A stretch of 64,000 nucleotides of DNA, from the NCBI GenBank assembly GCA_017163975.1, contig JAFFSR010000240.1, forward strand, positions 2,976,001 to 3,040,000. The letters run 5' to 3'. Origin of the DNA: Anastatus disparis (lineage: Eukaryota; Arthropoda; Insecta; Hymenoptera; Eupelmidae). Position numbers and translations under genes: made by a program. Position 1 is the stretch's first letter. Each line of letters starts with the position of its first letter. The notes under the pieces were generated by a model. The model worked only from the letters and a program-made list of their open reading frames with translations. It was not told the origin of the DNA and searched no databases. Below, piece after piece: positions 35,930 through 47,612 of this stretch.

Positions 35930-37940
35930 AATTATGTTGTGCTAGATGGTGGAGTACTCAATGGTCCCATCGAGTCACCGCGATACCTCCCAGTCCCTAC
36001 GTTCTGCATCCATAAGCTGGTCGAAAGTGTGCTGTTTGAATCGAGAGATTTAGCCCATATCGAAAAGAAAAGGAGTTTTACTGTTCACACTGGCCTCATT
36101 AAGCAGGTTGGTGACCTGATTGATAAAAGATTGTTGAAGGGCGCTAGTGCGAGCAGTAGAACAAATCAGAAGCCTCAGGGGCCTGCGGGACGAAGATCTA
36201 ACAATCATGTCACGGTCGACTCTTGAAAAACGACGAGTCAGGTAAGATGGACAATCAGAGGAGATAACACAGAAAGCTAAGGATTGGAGAGAGTAACTCC
36301 TCCTTCTTTCGACAGAGAGCCACCCCAGCTTGAGCCTGTACGGCGGCACTCTTTCTTGGGCCTTGATGTTACCAAACACGAATCTGATGCATGCATTAAG
36401 AGTCCTATGAAGTTTCAGATTCTGATATTGAAAGAGGTTATCGTAAACAACACATGCATAGTCGAAGATCGGAAAAATGAGTAAAGAGAGCTATGGACTC
36501 TTCAAACAATGGACAGAACCTGTTTCTCCCAGTTCAAGATCTGGTTGATCCAGACGCCGAGACTCTTGACCTCCGAAGAAAAAGGTATACGCTCACCGTT
36601 GATAATCAGCGAAGAGGAATCATTTTGGTGCGAGAGGCGAAAGACATACTGCTCACTGGCTATAATAATGGTCTGCGTTTTAGCTGCATTGATAGTAAAA
36701 CAATTGGCAGCTGCCCAGTGAGGCAATGCAGAGATGTCAGAGTTTATATTCTCAATATCAGTAGCAAAATCATCGGGGAAGAAGACTCGGTAAATTTGAA
36801 GGTCGTCGGCAAACAGCATGTGTTTCGAAATGCAAAGAACTCTGGAGAGGTCGTCGATAAATATAGAAAAAAGTAGAGGACCCAGCATACTACCCTAAGG
36901 AACACCGGTGTTTAGGGGCGCCCACTCGCCCGCCAGTCCACTCCCAGGATCCTCTATCGCCTGCGATCGGCCCTGGAGGTAAGAAGCGAACCATAGCATA
37001 ACCTCATCCGAGCAATTAAGTCAGCGTAACTTTCGAAGAATCAGTCTATGCAGGACCGTATCGGAAGCTTTAGAAAAATTAAACAGAAGAAGGGCTGTCA
37101 ACCTTCTTCTGTCAATAGCAAGGCGAGCATCCTCCAATATGTTTAGAAGAGCTGATTGTGTACTGTGGACAGCTCGAAAACCAGCCTGGTGTTCGTTAAG
37201 GGGGCCATATACTATTAGAAGCTGAAATATATTGCTGAGATATATTGATATAAATTGCTGATGTTTAAAAATAACTAATTTCATATAAAAATACATTCAA
37301 TTTCAAACATTTTTTGGTTTAAAACATTTTCTATATCTTGAGAATTGAAGTGGTGGTGCTCGTTGAAAGTCTGGAACAAAAAATCCTTTACCGCAAGGTT
37401 TCATCATGAGTTTTCATTGGATTTACTTGAAATTTTATGGAGATATTTAAAATTATAGTAGAATCCATATAAGTGTAAAACATTCATAAAAAATTCAAAT
37501 AATTAAAAAATTTTTGAAAAAAAACAATTTAAAAAAATTTTTTTTATTAATTATTATAAATAATAAGTTAATAAATAAATAGAAATAAATTAATTCAAAA
37601 TCTGCTCCACTTATATGGATTCTACTATAATTTTGAATATCTCCATAAAATTTCAAGTGAATCCAATGAAAACTCATTAAGAAACCTTGCGGTAAAGTGT
37701 TTTTTGTTCTAGACTTTCAACGAGGACCACCACTTCAATTCTCAAGATATAGGAAATGTTTTAAACCAAAAAATGTTTGAAATTGAATGTATTTTTATAT
37801 GAAATTAATTATTTTTAAACATCAGCAATTTATATCTATATATCTCAGCAATATATTTCATCTTTTAATAGTATCTGGCCTCCTTAAGTAAGTTGTTTGA
37901 GTTGATGTGGTTGAGATGCTGCCGGTTGACAAAGAGAGAA
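35930..37940 (-). mobile_element. Non-LTR retrotransposon fragment (CR1/Jockey-like)
   Basis: Read on the minus strand, the order is as follows. A reverse-transcriptase N-part begins at about 37940 and, after an inserted element, continues at about 37195-37020 with NEHQAGFRAVHSTQSA. At about 36905-36890 is GVP-stop-GSML, where the family has GVPQGS. MLFADDLQIY (FADD, the YADD-box counterpart) is at about 36820. A C-terminal part near 36340-36180 reads LGWLSVERRRSYSLQ. The Q-to-stop change and frame changes show it is dead. The 5' part is missing, as is usual for LINE copies. It lies in intron 1 of FAR copy C. Confidence 0.85.
37196..37887. mobile_element. 684-bp palindromic element inserted at TTAA inside the LINE
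   Basis: TTAA at 37196-37199 and 37884-37887 flanks the ends GGGGGCCATATACTATTA and the inverse TAATAGTATCTGGCCTCC. The arms are about 280 bp and nearly identical (e.g. CTTGAGAATTGAAGTGGTGG on the left and its inverse on the right). Insertion separates two parts of the reverse-transcriptase frame. It is therefore younger than the LINE. Confidence 0.88.
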
Positions 37941-38059
37941 AGAGGGATAAATGAAAATGATATGAGTATTAGGATGAAATATAAGGAAAGAGAGTAAGTG
38001 AGAAAGAAAGAAAAGAGTTAGTGAGAGCGTTAACTCAGAAATCAGAAGAAGTGATCAAA

Positions 38060-38560
38060 GAGCTACCCTAAGAAAATAGTTTCTCAAAAGTTTGTTTTAT
38101 AAAGGCAATGACGAATAAATTACATACAAATTTTAGAGCAAATCTATCGAGTAGTTTACGTAAAATAGAAAAAAAATGAAAAATGAACATTTTTTTCAAA
38201 ATTTTTAAAATATCTAAATATTAATACCACGCTAAGAAAATCAGTTTTCAAAAATTTTCCTTCTTTTGGCAGACGCAAATAATTTCCATGCAAATTTCAA
38301 AGTAAATTCATCGAGTAGTTTACGTAAAATAAAAACAAAATGAGAAATCAAAATTTAAAAAAATTTTTTAATTGGTTTTAAAATTAAAATACGCTAACAA
38401 AACCAATTTTCAATAGCTTCCGCACCAGTTGGACGAAAAAATAAATTGTATGCAAAATTTGAAATAAATCCATCAAGTAGCTTCTCGATCTAGTTGCTTA
38501 AATGAATACATTCACACACACATGTACAGATACATATATACAGACATTTTCTGGAAACCA
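38060..38560 (-). repeat. Tandem repeats in FAR intron 1
   Basis: Three diverged units of about 160 bp contain CATCGAGTAGTTTACGTAAAA-like sequence (about 38148, 38310 and, weaker, 38470). A CA-rich tract and GACATTTTCTGGAAACCACT follow. Similar sequence with a CA-rich tract occurs in intron 1 of copy B (about 28930-29100) and of copy D (about 46000-46620). Confidence 0.55.
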
Positions 38561-38985
38561 CTTTTTACGATTCTCTGAGTCCAAATATTTACAAATTAAC
38601 GAAAAAAATTTTTTTTATCGATACAATACTTTCTCTATGAGAAAGCAATAAATCTAAATATGTAAATGACTTATCGTAAAGCTCAAGTAAAAATAGTATT
38701 TAAAATTACCTCGTTTTCAAAATATTTCTGGACTCGTTCATCAACGGATTGACCTTTTTTCTCTCTTATTAATATATAAATATGCCTTAAATCAGAGCAG
38801 CTTCTCAATAATTTTTCTACCAAACATTTCCCCAAGAATCCAGTCACTCCAGTTATAAATATAGTTTTATCAGCAAAAAATTTTTGTAATTTACTTTCGC
38901 CCAAATCAATAACGCGGTTAATAATTTTAGTATCATCATTCATTCGATCGTAAATCTCATCGATCAGCGTCATTTCATTAGGCAT

Positions 38986-39200
38986 CTTTTTTTTCTGTAT
39001 GATTGAGTCTTTTGTTGTTTAAGAATAGACGATACGTTCACTACTAATAATCTGGTCATCAACGTTTTGTTAAAGAATGAACGATATTCACATAATTCAA
39101 AAACTCGAAATCAATACATTATGAAGTTTTTGTATAATGGATCGCGAATTTTTGAAAGCTGATAGAAGTCAAATTCAATTGAGCAAGAAAATAAATTACG
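38986..39200 (-). promoter_or_regulatory. Conserved 5' flank of FAR copy C
   Basis: The block GTTGTTTAAGAATAGACGAT, seen on the plus strand from 39014, aligns with the flank of copies B and D at the same distance from the start codon. It is still well kept although the gene is broken. Confidence 0.5.
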
Positions 39201-40109
39201 GACGTTAATTCATCCTCATAGTATATGTCTTGCATTAAATGAAGTATAATATCCCTCACTCTTTTTGTATAGTTATTTTCTTTATTAGCACAATTTATTT
39301 AATTTTGTAATAATAAGTATCTACAGTTTATTTTCAAAGAATCGTGCAATTTTTTTTATAATAAATAGTTTTTTCATAAAATATAAGTTGCCACTAATTT
39401 TTGAGTGCAAGCATAAATAACAGATTTGTATAAATCTTAATATATACTATCGACGTTTATCTTACATATTTAACAATTTATATTAAATTAAAAAAAGGAT
39501 CTTATGATATTTCTACTTTTCTTGCATTTTCTATATCTTTCACACTTATAACACTGATAATGTGTGATAATTAGATTATTTATTTTATTTTATCGACTTG
39601 TCACACGATTGTTAACATTTATTTTTTAACAGAAATGGGAGAAATAAATTAAGATTTCTGAGAAATTTAACAGTTTATTTTCAAATTTTTAAACACAATA
39701 AAAAACTTTATACATTGCTTTTAAAAAGTTAGCAAAAGCTTTAAAATACTTTTTCAGAATTATTCTACAACATTTCTTTCGGGAGACATGATTATTTTTA
39801 CCGCACCCTATTTTTGCACAGTGTTATCAAATTTTTGAGCTATACTGTACATACAACTTGACGAATTTCCTTTATTTAAAAAATTTTTTAATTGAAGTTT
39901 GAAGTAAATGTATTTTGTTACAAGTTAATTAGCATGTTCCTATAATTTTTAAGCGAAAAAATCGATTATTAATATTTTGTATGAGTTTTAATAGAATCAG
40001 TTAATATTCTATTTTTTATTTTTTCAAATTATAATAGTAAAATTAAAAATTAATATTTTATTTTTGATAATTTGATATAAAATATGTTTGAATGAAAATA
40101 ATAATTTTT
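39201..40109. other. Intergenic between FAR copies C and D; no gene
   Basis: AT-rich, with no coding or repeat structure I can support. Confidence 0.5.
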
Positions 40110-43100
40110 CTATTCAAACAAAGAGTAAACTAATTTTGCATAGAAATAAGTAAAAACTAAACAAAGTACAGTAATCAAGCCGTAATGTGCCCACCATAAA
40201 AGTATATATCTGCGTTCGCCTGCATCACTATTTAAATCTTCTTTTAATATGTATCGTCTCAGTCCAAACCACGTTGGCAACATCCATTCTTCCCATTCTA
40301 TTTTTCTTGGATCGGAGAAAAATATTTTTTTGTCTGCGGGATTCAGCCTTTCTAATACTTTCATTGTTCCTTCCATATGAATTCTCCAATTTTCATTGAC
40401 AAGATAAAATAAAAAACGTACGTTTACAGTACATCTCCAAAATGTTGCTAGAGCTCTATAGGAAAAAAATGTTTAAATTTTAGTTTTGTTTAATAGTACA
40501 TTATGCAACTAGAGAGCATAGTTGCATATTTCTGCCGAGGAGAAGTTTAGGACCCGAGCGAAGCGAGAATAGTTGATTCCCGAGGGAGAAAAAGACTTTA
40601 CTTTCGTGTTGCATATTTCACTTTATTCTTAGCCCGACCGTGGCCACTTTATTAATTTCAAAAAAGCGAGCCCGATTGAAGAAATTAAAATATAATAGTA
40701 CATTATGTAACTAGAGAGTAAAGTCGCATATTTCTCCCGAGGGAGAAATAGACTTTACTCTCGTGTTGCATATTTTACTTTATTCCTACCTCAGCCGTGG
40801 CCACTTTATTAACTTAAGAGCGGACCCAATTAAAGAAATTAAAATATAAATTAATGTAATAATCACATATTGTTGGAAATTATAAACATGAATTGTCATA
40901 ATAAATATTTGTTGAGAAAATTCACAAATTTCTCTTTTTGCAGGAATAAAATACTTTATTGCCGTTAATGTTTTAGAAGTCAGTTATATTTTACTTTAGA
41001 CCTGCTTTTTGAGTTAATAAAGTGGTCATTATTGTTAGGGTAGGAATAAAAACCTTTTAGATGCTTTTCAAAGCTACTTTTTTATGATAAATAACAATAT
41101 TTTCATTCTTTAAGTTGTTTGTACCCAATTTTTTCATTGAGATTTAAATATTATTTTTACAAAATTCAATGTAGCTTTTGTCTAATATAGAGCATTTTTA
41201 TTAAAAAGTTCGTATTAAATATGTATACTTGAAGCAAAAAGATCAATTTATTTCATTTTTATTGTGAAAATTATCATTAAAATATAAAAATATGATGCTT
41301 TACGCAAGAGCTATCTTAAACAATGATGTTAAAAGTAAATGGAAAAAAGTTAATTTAGATTAAAATATGTAGTATTTACATAATAATATAGAATCAATGT
41401 CAATTATTTTCTTACCGTGGTTTTTGTAACATTAGTAACAAGCCAATATCGGCAAAAACAGCTGGTATAAAATGAACAAATATATGTAAAATCATAACAA
41501 GCCAAAAATGTTCGGTAAGATACAAAAAGTTCATCCATACAGCATTGGAAGATCGACCTCTTGCGCCTTCATTTTTGACGCAATTATACAATGTCACCAT
41601 ATTTACTGGATTTGTTACAGAAGACCCATAATTGTATATAACAGCTTTTTTCTCAATTGCACTTTTTGATGAAAAAATAAAATTTATTAATTATATTATA
41701 AATAGTTATTTCATAAATTAAAATTATTTATTTACCATTGCTTAGGAAGATCGTGAGTTATTGCTATTAAAGCGTTTATTGCCATATCACATGGTATTAA
41801 ATCCAAAGGATTGAAAACATATTGACCTACATGAAGTAATCCTAAACCAGCTGCAAGAAACAGCCATACTGGCCCGTTTGCATTTCCTATCCATCCTATA
41901 ATAGGCTCCCTATATGTAGACATTACTAAATTTACAATAAAAAATATTAACGAGTATTATCATAAATGAACTTATTGTAATTTCTAATAGAATAAATTAA
42001 CTAATTAAAACTCAATAATTTTGATATTAGAAAATGCCATTACTTTTATCAAATTGAATATAATAATATTTATTGTTTCTTAAAATTATATTAAACTCTT
42101 TTCGGTATTATGAAACTTACTGAAAATTGAAAAAAAATGTTTAATTTTGATATTGTTATATTGAAGTAAATTACTTTAAATTATCATTATTTAAAAAGAT
42201 AAAAAAAATTACTCAATTTTTTAATATTTTCTACATTTACTTTTGCTAATCTATAATTTCAGAATTAATTCACGATTTTAATAACATGAGAATTAAATAA
42301 AAGGTTTTCCTTTCACTTGTTATATATGGTCACTTCAATATTTAAATTCAGTTAATTTTATAATAATTCAATTTACCTATGCTCGGTCTATAAACACCAC
42401 ACGAAAAATTTACTTTTGGTGCACGTAATCTAACCAATTCTTCAGCCGCTGCTTTTGAAAAAGTATAAACATTCATACTATCTCCTATTAACATTCTTGT
42501 AGCTTCTTCGGTTAATCCTTCTTTAGTTGAATTATCAGTTTCGATCATATTGTAAATCATTTCCAAATTGGCAGGGGTTGGATAAAATTCTTCTCTTATT
42601 GTTTGTTTGTAACTGTGTGAATATGCAGATGAAATGTACAAAAAAACTTTTAAGTTATCGCATTGTTCGGCCAAATCAAGCATATTTTTTGTTCCTAAAA
42701 CATTGGTTGTCAAAAGATCCTTTACTCTTGCGTTAAATTTTACATTAGCAGCATTATGAATAATTATATTTGTTTCTTTCTTAATTCTATCTTCGTCATC
42801 TTTTGATAACCCTACTTTTTCTAAGCTTAAATCACCATGCACTAATGATATTTTTTCTTTATAATGCGGATTCAATTTTTTTAGGACGTCAAACACCTGA
42901 AAGGAGTTTTAATTTTATTCATTTTATTTTAAAGTTATCCAAAAATTAAATAATATATTTAAGTAATGTATATATTTTTCAAAATCGTTGCAAACATCAT
43001 AAAGGGAAAAAATTACATAAACTTTTATTTAATTAAATAAAAATTTTATATGAACTATTAAAAAATATTGTTTTTTTTGCCTATCGAGGTGAAAGTGCCA

Positions 43101-46100
43101 TTTTCGCTCACCATCCTCTATCGCGAAGATCGCATTGCAAGAGGCACCGAAACACAAAAGTTGTATTTTCGGCCTGGGTATGGCGAAAAATAATTTATGT
43201 CATCGTAGGCCAAATTCGGCTCAATATCTATAGACCCAGCTAAATTTGTATTGACATCGCGTACGCTTTGGCTTGTCTCTCAATTATGTTCAAATGTTTC
43301 TATACGCTTTTAGTGGCGTATAGAAGCTTTCCATACGAACCCGGAGTCGTATGGATAATTTATGTCCTCGTAGGCCGTATTCGTGTCAGTATGTAAAGAG
43401 CATGCTAAATTTGTATTGGCATCGCATATGTCTCAGACGTACTCCTCGACTCTTTATAAGCTTTATATGTCCTCCTGAGACATATTGAGACTCAATATGT
43501 CTCAGGAGAAATCAATATGGCATCACCGATCCTACTATGTTTCATTCAATATGTCAAAGAGCAATCATATTGAACGTAGGTTAGTGAAAAAAAAATGACT
43601 CGCGCTTCAATAGCAACTATACTCATTACAAAATGTCAATCTAAGAAACAAAAGAAAAAATCAATAGAATTAAAATTTAATTTTAAAATCATTGGAAAAA
43701 ACATTAATATTTTCAACTAATAAGTTATAATTCCTCATACGGCCTACTTCGGACATAAAATCATCTATGTCCTTTGGCCGTTTATTCAGGTGGAATCTGA
43801 ATCTCAAACAATGTTTGCCGCTTGAGCAGAAATCTACCTCGACCGCTCGAAACGCGCCCTCGGCAATTTCAGCTCAAGCGACAAACATTGTTCTCGATTC
43901 ATATTCCACCTGAATACGGCCAAAGGGCATATATAACTAATATGTGTTCAGACTAGTCAACTTAGGTAGATCGTATGACGCGAGCGCGCCTATGCTCACA
44001 GCTGACTTTGACATTTTCTTAACCATAGAAAAATTTTGGATTATGCGAACAGCGATGCAAAAAAATTGAAGATTCATGTTTACAAATGAAAAAGAAATGA
44101 ATGAGTGACAGCAACTGATTTTGAAATATTATCAAAAAATTCTAAAGAAATATTAACGTATTATTTATTAATGTTAAAAACATAAAAATAAATCAAATTA
44201 TTAAAAAAAAGTGTTACGTAAATAAAAATACTGTGGCGATTCGATTGAAATTATTCAATCGAACGCATTAATATGTTGGATTTAATGTGTAGTGTGTTGT
44301 GTGTGTTTTGTTTTTATTTTAAATCAATTTTGTTATAGTCCCTTATTTGGTCTACAGCGACATAAAATTATCTACGTAACTTGGGCGTACGAAGGATGAA
44401 CATGGTCTCGACTAATATTTGTCGATTGAGCAGTAGTCAGTCGACAAATATTAGCCTCGTCCATATTCATCTTTCGTACACCCAAGAGTTACGTATATAA
44501 TTAATACACACCACGGGAGGTAAAATGACGACCCCATAGCACATGTTTGCCACCCTCGCCTTCGGCTTGGGTCGTAATTTACATGTGTTATGGACTTGCC
44601 AGTTCTCTTTCTTTCTCTTTCTCTTCCTTACCTCCCTTGTTGTTTAATATACTATTTTAAAGTTCACAAGGAAAGTGCTTTGTATTTAGATCTCGAATCA
44701 TCTTCTAACTTTGAGATATTTTTTTACATAAAATCATAAAATAGGCCAAATCTATTCGATTCAATACTTGATTTTTTCAAATTAATGAACAGTTTTTCCT
44801 AGATTTTAAGACTTTACAAAATTTGCATTTGCTTTATAGTTTTGGAACTACTTATTCTAAAAGGTTTTTATTGCTAGAATATTAAAGTTGAGGTTAAAAC
44901 TTTTTTTTAATCGAAAAGTTTGAATCTCAACTTTAATATTTTATCAGTAAAAACCTTTTAGAATGTTTGAATACTGTACAACTATAAATTCAATGCAAAT
45001 TTTTGTAAAAAGTCTTAAAATTTAGAAAAAACTGCTCGTAACTTTGGAAAAATCGAACATTGAATCAAATAGACGTGGTTTATTTCATAATTTTATGTAA
45101 GAAAAAATATCTCAAATGTAATGCACTCTCCTTATCAGCAAATATCATAAAAACGCAAGACATTAATTCTCATTTAACATTAAGTCAAAACAAGTTTGAT
45201 TATTGATCAAGGACTGCCATTATCATTTTATCATTTAATAAAATAATCACATTACTTTTAGTAGAAGTATTATCGAGAGAAATTTCCACGTGTAAATTTT
45301 ATGATAAATGTTTTTTCGTGAAGTTTATTAAATTTCTAGCAAAAAGTAGGGAATGAAACACAAAGTTCAATAAAAAGCTGAAATAAATAATTTAAAAAAA
45401 AATTGTTTTTTAATTATTTTTGGCAATTGTAACACAAAAATTAATGTTATTTCATCATGTATAACAGAAAAAAAAACTAGTACTTTTAATTAAAAAAAAT
45501 ATTTTTCATAAAATGTAAGCAAATGAAATTTTATTTTGAAAATATTAAAAAAAGTAATAAAATTATTCAGTTTTTTCAAACCTGAATTTTAATTTCTTCA
45601 TAAAATGTTTTAGTAATCATTTTAGAATGATTAGTATTTTTTAATATGCAATTTTTGCAATAAAATTTTTTTTTTTTTGGAATTTTTTAAATATTTATCA
45701 CGTATATAATGACTTGATGAAATATCCTTCCTTAAGCTAATCCGCATGTTTATTTCAAAAAATGTTATATTACTTTTGCACAATTTAATAAAAAAAAATC
45801 AATGTACATTATACATCTAAAGGGTTAAATAGGGTACACAATCATTCAAGTTTTTACAATAGTAATGAAAACGATTTTGTAATGAGAATTTAAAAAAATA
45901 ACTTGAAAATGTTAATTACGTTATGAAAATAATTTTTAATAATTTTCTCTTTTTTATCAATCTGACACAATTTGTGCGTAAAATTTAATGTAAATTAAGA
46001 ATAAACTTACTAAATGAATGCATACACGTTAATACGTACAGATTCTTTTTATGCAAATCACATTTTTTGACTCTTTGAATCTAAATCCATTCAAATAAAT

Positions 46101-47279
46101 TTAAAAAAATAAAAATTTTTTTATCAGTACTGTGACAAAGCAAAAGAAACAAGCAATGAACAAAAATGATAGTTGTATTGCCCAAAATTGAAATTTAAGA
46201 ATAAGCAATTTTCATCTTAGAATATAAGAGCTTGACAGCAAAGTTGAAGAAACTTAAATGAAAGAAATCGAATGAATTTTATTACAATCAAGCAATTATT
46301 TGATGTAATTGAAGCCAAAAGCGGCAATTTTTTGCAAATCAAACTTCTTTGTGAAACTATTAAATTAAATAATGTCAATATTTAATTGGAATGAAAATAG
46401 CGTTAAATACTACTAAAATTATTCACATAAGATCATTAAAAAATTTTTTTTGAATTATTAAAATGAATTTTAACTCAAGTTGTATGCATTAATGATTGAA
46501 CAATTTTAAGTAATTACGGGGCAACGACACGCATGTATCCACGCACGTGCGCATACATTTCTCACAAATACATATGTAGGAATATATTTAAAAAATCAAT
46601 TTTCAGATTTTCTAAATTCAAATACAAATTTTTATCATTAAACCAGTTTTAATGATTTATACCATTTTTCAAGTGTTATCACAATCAATATTAAAAATAT
46701 ATAATATATCACATGTTTATTGAATGTCATTATAAATTTTTTACAGGATTTCGTCATAAATTTCTTAGCAAATTTTTCTTAATATATGTATTATTAAGCG
46801 TGTAAAACTAGTAACAAATATTTCTCAAGTAATATCAAACTTTACACTTGGTTTTCAAAGTTTTCCTCATATACATCTTTAATGTAATATTAAAGTTATA
46901 ATGCTGCTATTAAAATTATATGCTACTATTTTAAATATTAATAAAAATTTGCATTTTTTTAATATCTTAAGAAATATTTTCAACTATGAAAATTAATATT
47001 TACCTCGTTTTCAAAATATTTCTTCATTCGTTCTTCAGCGGATTGACCTTTTTTCTCCCTTATCAATATATAAATATGCTTTACATCGTTACAACTTCTC
47101 AATAATTTTTCCATCAAACATTTTCCCATGAATCCAGTGACACCGGTAATGAATAAAGTTTTACCGGCGTAAAATTTTTGTATTTCACTTTCACCCAAAT
47201 CAACAACACGGTTAATAATTTCAGTATCATCGTTCATCCGATCGTAAATCTTATCGATTAGTGTCATTTCATTAGACAT
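40110..47279 (-). CDS. Fatty acyl-CoA reductase (copy D), intact, 525 aa
   Basis: Five exons: 47279-47004, 42896-42377, 41925-41736, 41661-41416 and 40455-40110. Each has exactly the same length as in copy B (276, 520, 190, 246, 346), with GT-AG introns and one open frame. The role is the same: reduction of fatty acyl-CoA to fatty alcohol. TGVTGFMG (45-52) binds NADPH, and YTFSK (236-240) is the active-site motif. STYREPIIGW, LNPADKKIFFSDPRK and a hydrophobic C-terminus follow. Exon 2 differs from copy B at about 13 of 173 residues by eye, so the duplication is fairly recent. It starts at MSNEM. Intron 1 is about 4.1 kb and holds several foldback elements; intron 4 holds a dispersed repeat. 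It is head-to-tail with copies C and B. Substrate chain length cannot be read from the sequence. Confidence 0.93.
40490..41060. repeat. Dispersed inverted-repeat element (copy 2) with internal duplication
   Basis: It lies in intron 4 of FAR copy D. About 40490-40680 and 40690-40850 are direct duplicates, both with ACTAGAGAG, GCATATTTCTSCCGAGG, GACTTTACT and GTGGCCACTTTATTAA. The right part (about 40930-41060) is inverted relative to them and matches the copy near 11560-11690. Confidence 0.65.
43080..43590. repeat. Repeat-rich segment in FAR copy D intron 1
   Basis: GATAATTTATGTC(A/C)TCGTAGGCC is repeated directly at about 43190 and 43355. Two hairpins lie between and after: TTTCTATACGC/GCGTATAGAA (about 43297-43326) and TCCTGAGACATATTG/CAATATGTCTCAGGA (about 43473-43505). 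The composition is GC-richer than its surroundings. It is probably several nested small elements. Confidence 0.5.
43771..43926. repeat. 156-bp hairpin in FAR copy D intron 1
   Basis: CCTTTGGCCGTTTATTCAGG on the left pairs with CCTGAATACGGCCAAAGG on the right. The arms share TGGAAT and ACAATGTTTG(C/T)CGCTTGAGC. No gene lies inside. Confidence 0.65.
44072..44508 (+). repeat. Dispersed repeat, copy 2 (pair with 22233-22628)
   Basis: It has the same sequence and orientation as 22233-22628. The terminal hairpin is longer here: an extra GTCGATTGAGCAGTAGTCAG lies between the CGAC(T/A)AATATT arms. It lies in intron 1 of FAR copy D. Confidence 0.8.
44668..45140. mobile_element. Palindromic MITE, family P2
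   Basis: CAAGGAAAGTGCTTTGTATT and the inverse ending GCACTCTCCTT are the ends. Arms of about 220 bp meet near 44910, with AAGTTGAG and CTCAACTT blocks around the centre. The end sequence CAAGGA(G/A)AGTG is like that of family P (copy at 50708). A common transposase type is possible. Confidence 0.7.
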
Positions 47280-47282
47280 CTT

Positions 47283-47480
47283 ATTTTTTTTTGGATGATC
47301 AAACCTATGTTGTTAAAGAACGGACGATATTTTCACGACTAAAAATTGGCTAAAGCATGTTGTTAACGAATAGACAATATTCGCATAATTAAGAAGCTTT
47401 TAATTAATTCGTTATGTAATTTTTGCTTAAATTATTTCAGCATTCCGGAAGCTCACGTAAATGAAATAAAACTATATACG
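47283..47480 (-). promoter_or_regulatory. Conserved 5' flank of FAR copy D
   Basis: GTTGTTAAAGAACGGACGAT (plus-strand reading, from 47309), then ATTTTCACGACTAA, matches the flanks of copies B and C. It is 30 bp from the start codon, so it is promoter-proximal or 5' UTR. Confidence 0.55.
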
Positions 47481-47612
47481 GAAAAAAATTTACGCATATC
47501 AGTAAATCCACACAGTATAAGTGTTGGCTTAAATCGGACATAGAATATGCCCCTGAATTTTATTTACTTTACCTAGTTTTACGATAACAAGTATTTAATA
47601 GTTATTTATGTA

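Larger units (their letters stand above)
32742..38985 (-). pseudogene. Fatty acyl-CoA reductase (copy C), broken in exon 2
   Basis: Exons 1, 3, 4 and 5 look intact and have the family sizes: 38985-38710 (276), 34548-34359 (190), 34258-34013 (246) and 33087-32742 (346). Exon 1 keeps TGVTGFLG. Exon 2 (about 35325-34959) is damaged. It has lost about 55 codons between TNVLG and KEGLS (the segment that holds YISSAYS in the paralogues). The frame shifts at the junction, and there is no AG acceptor at its start. YTFSK survives beyond the break. Intron 1 is large and holds a LINE fragment and a foldback element. The break makes a full enzyme impossible from these exons. Transcription could persist, because the 5' flank and four exons are well kept. 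Confidence 0.88.

Noticed and set aside
35921..36876. Plus-strand frames of 66-127 codons
   Set aside because: They are antisense to the LINE reverse transcriptase, which explains their open length.
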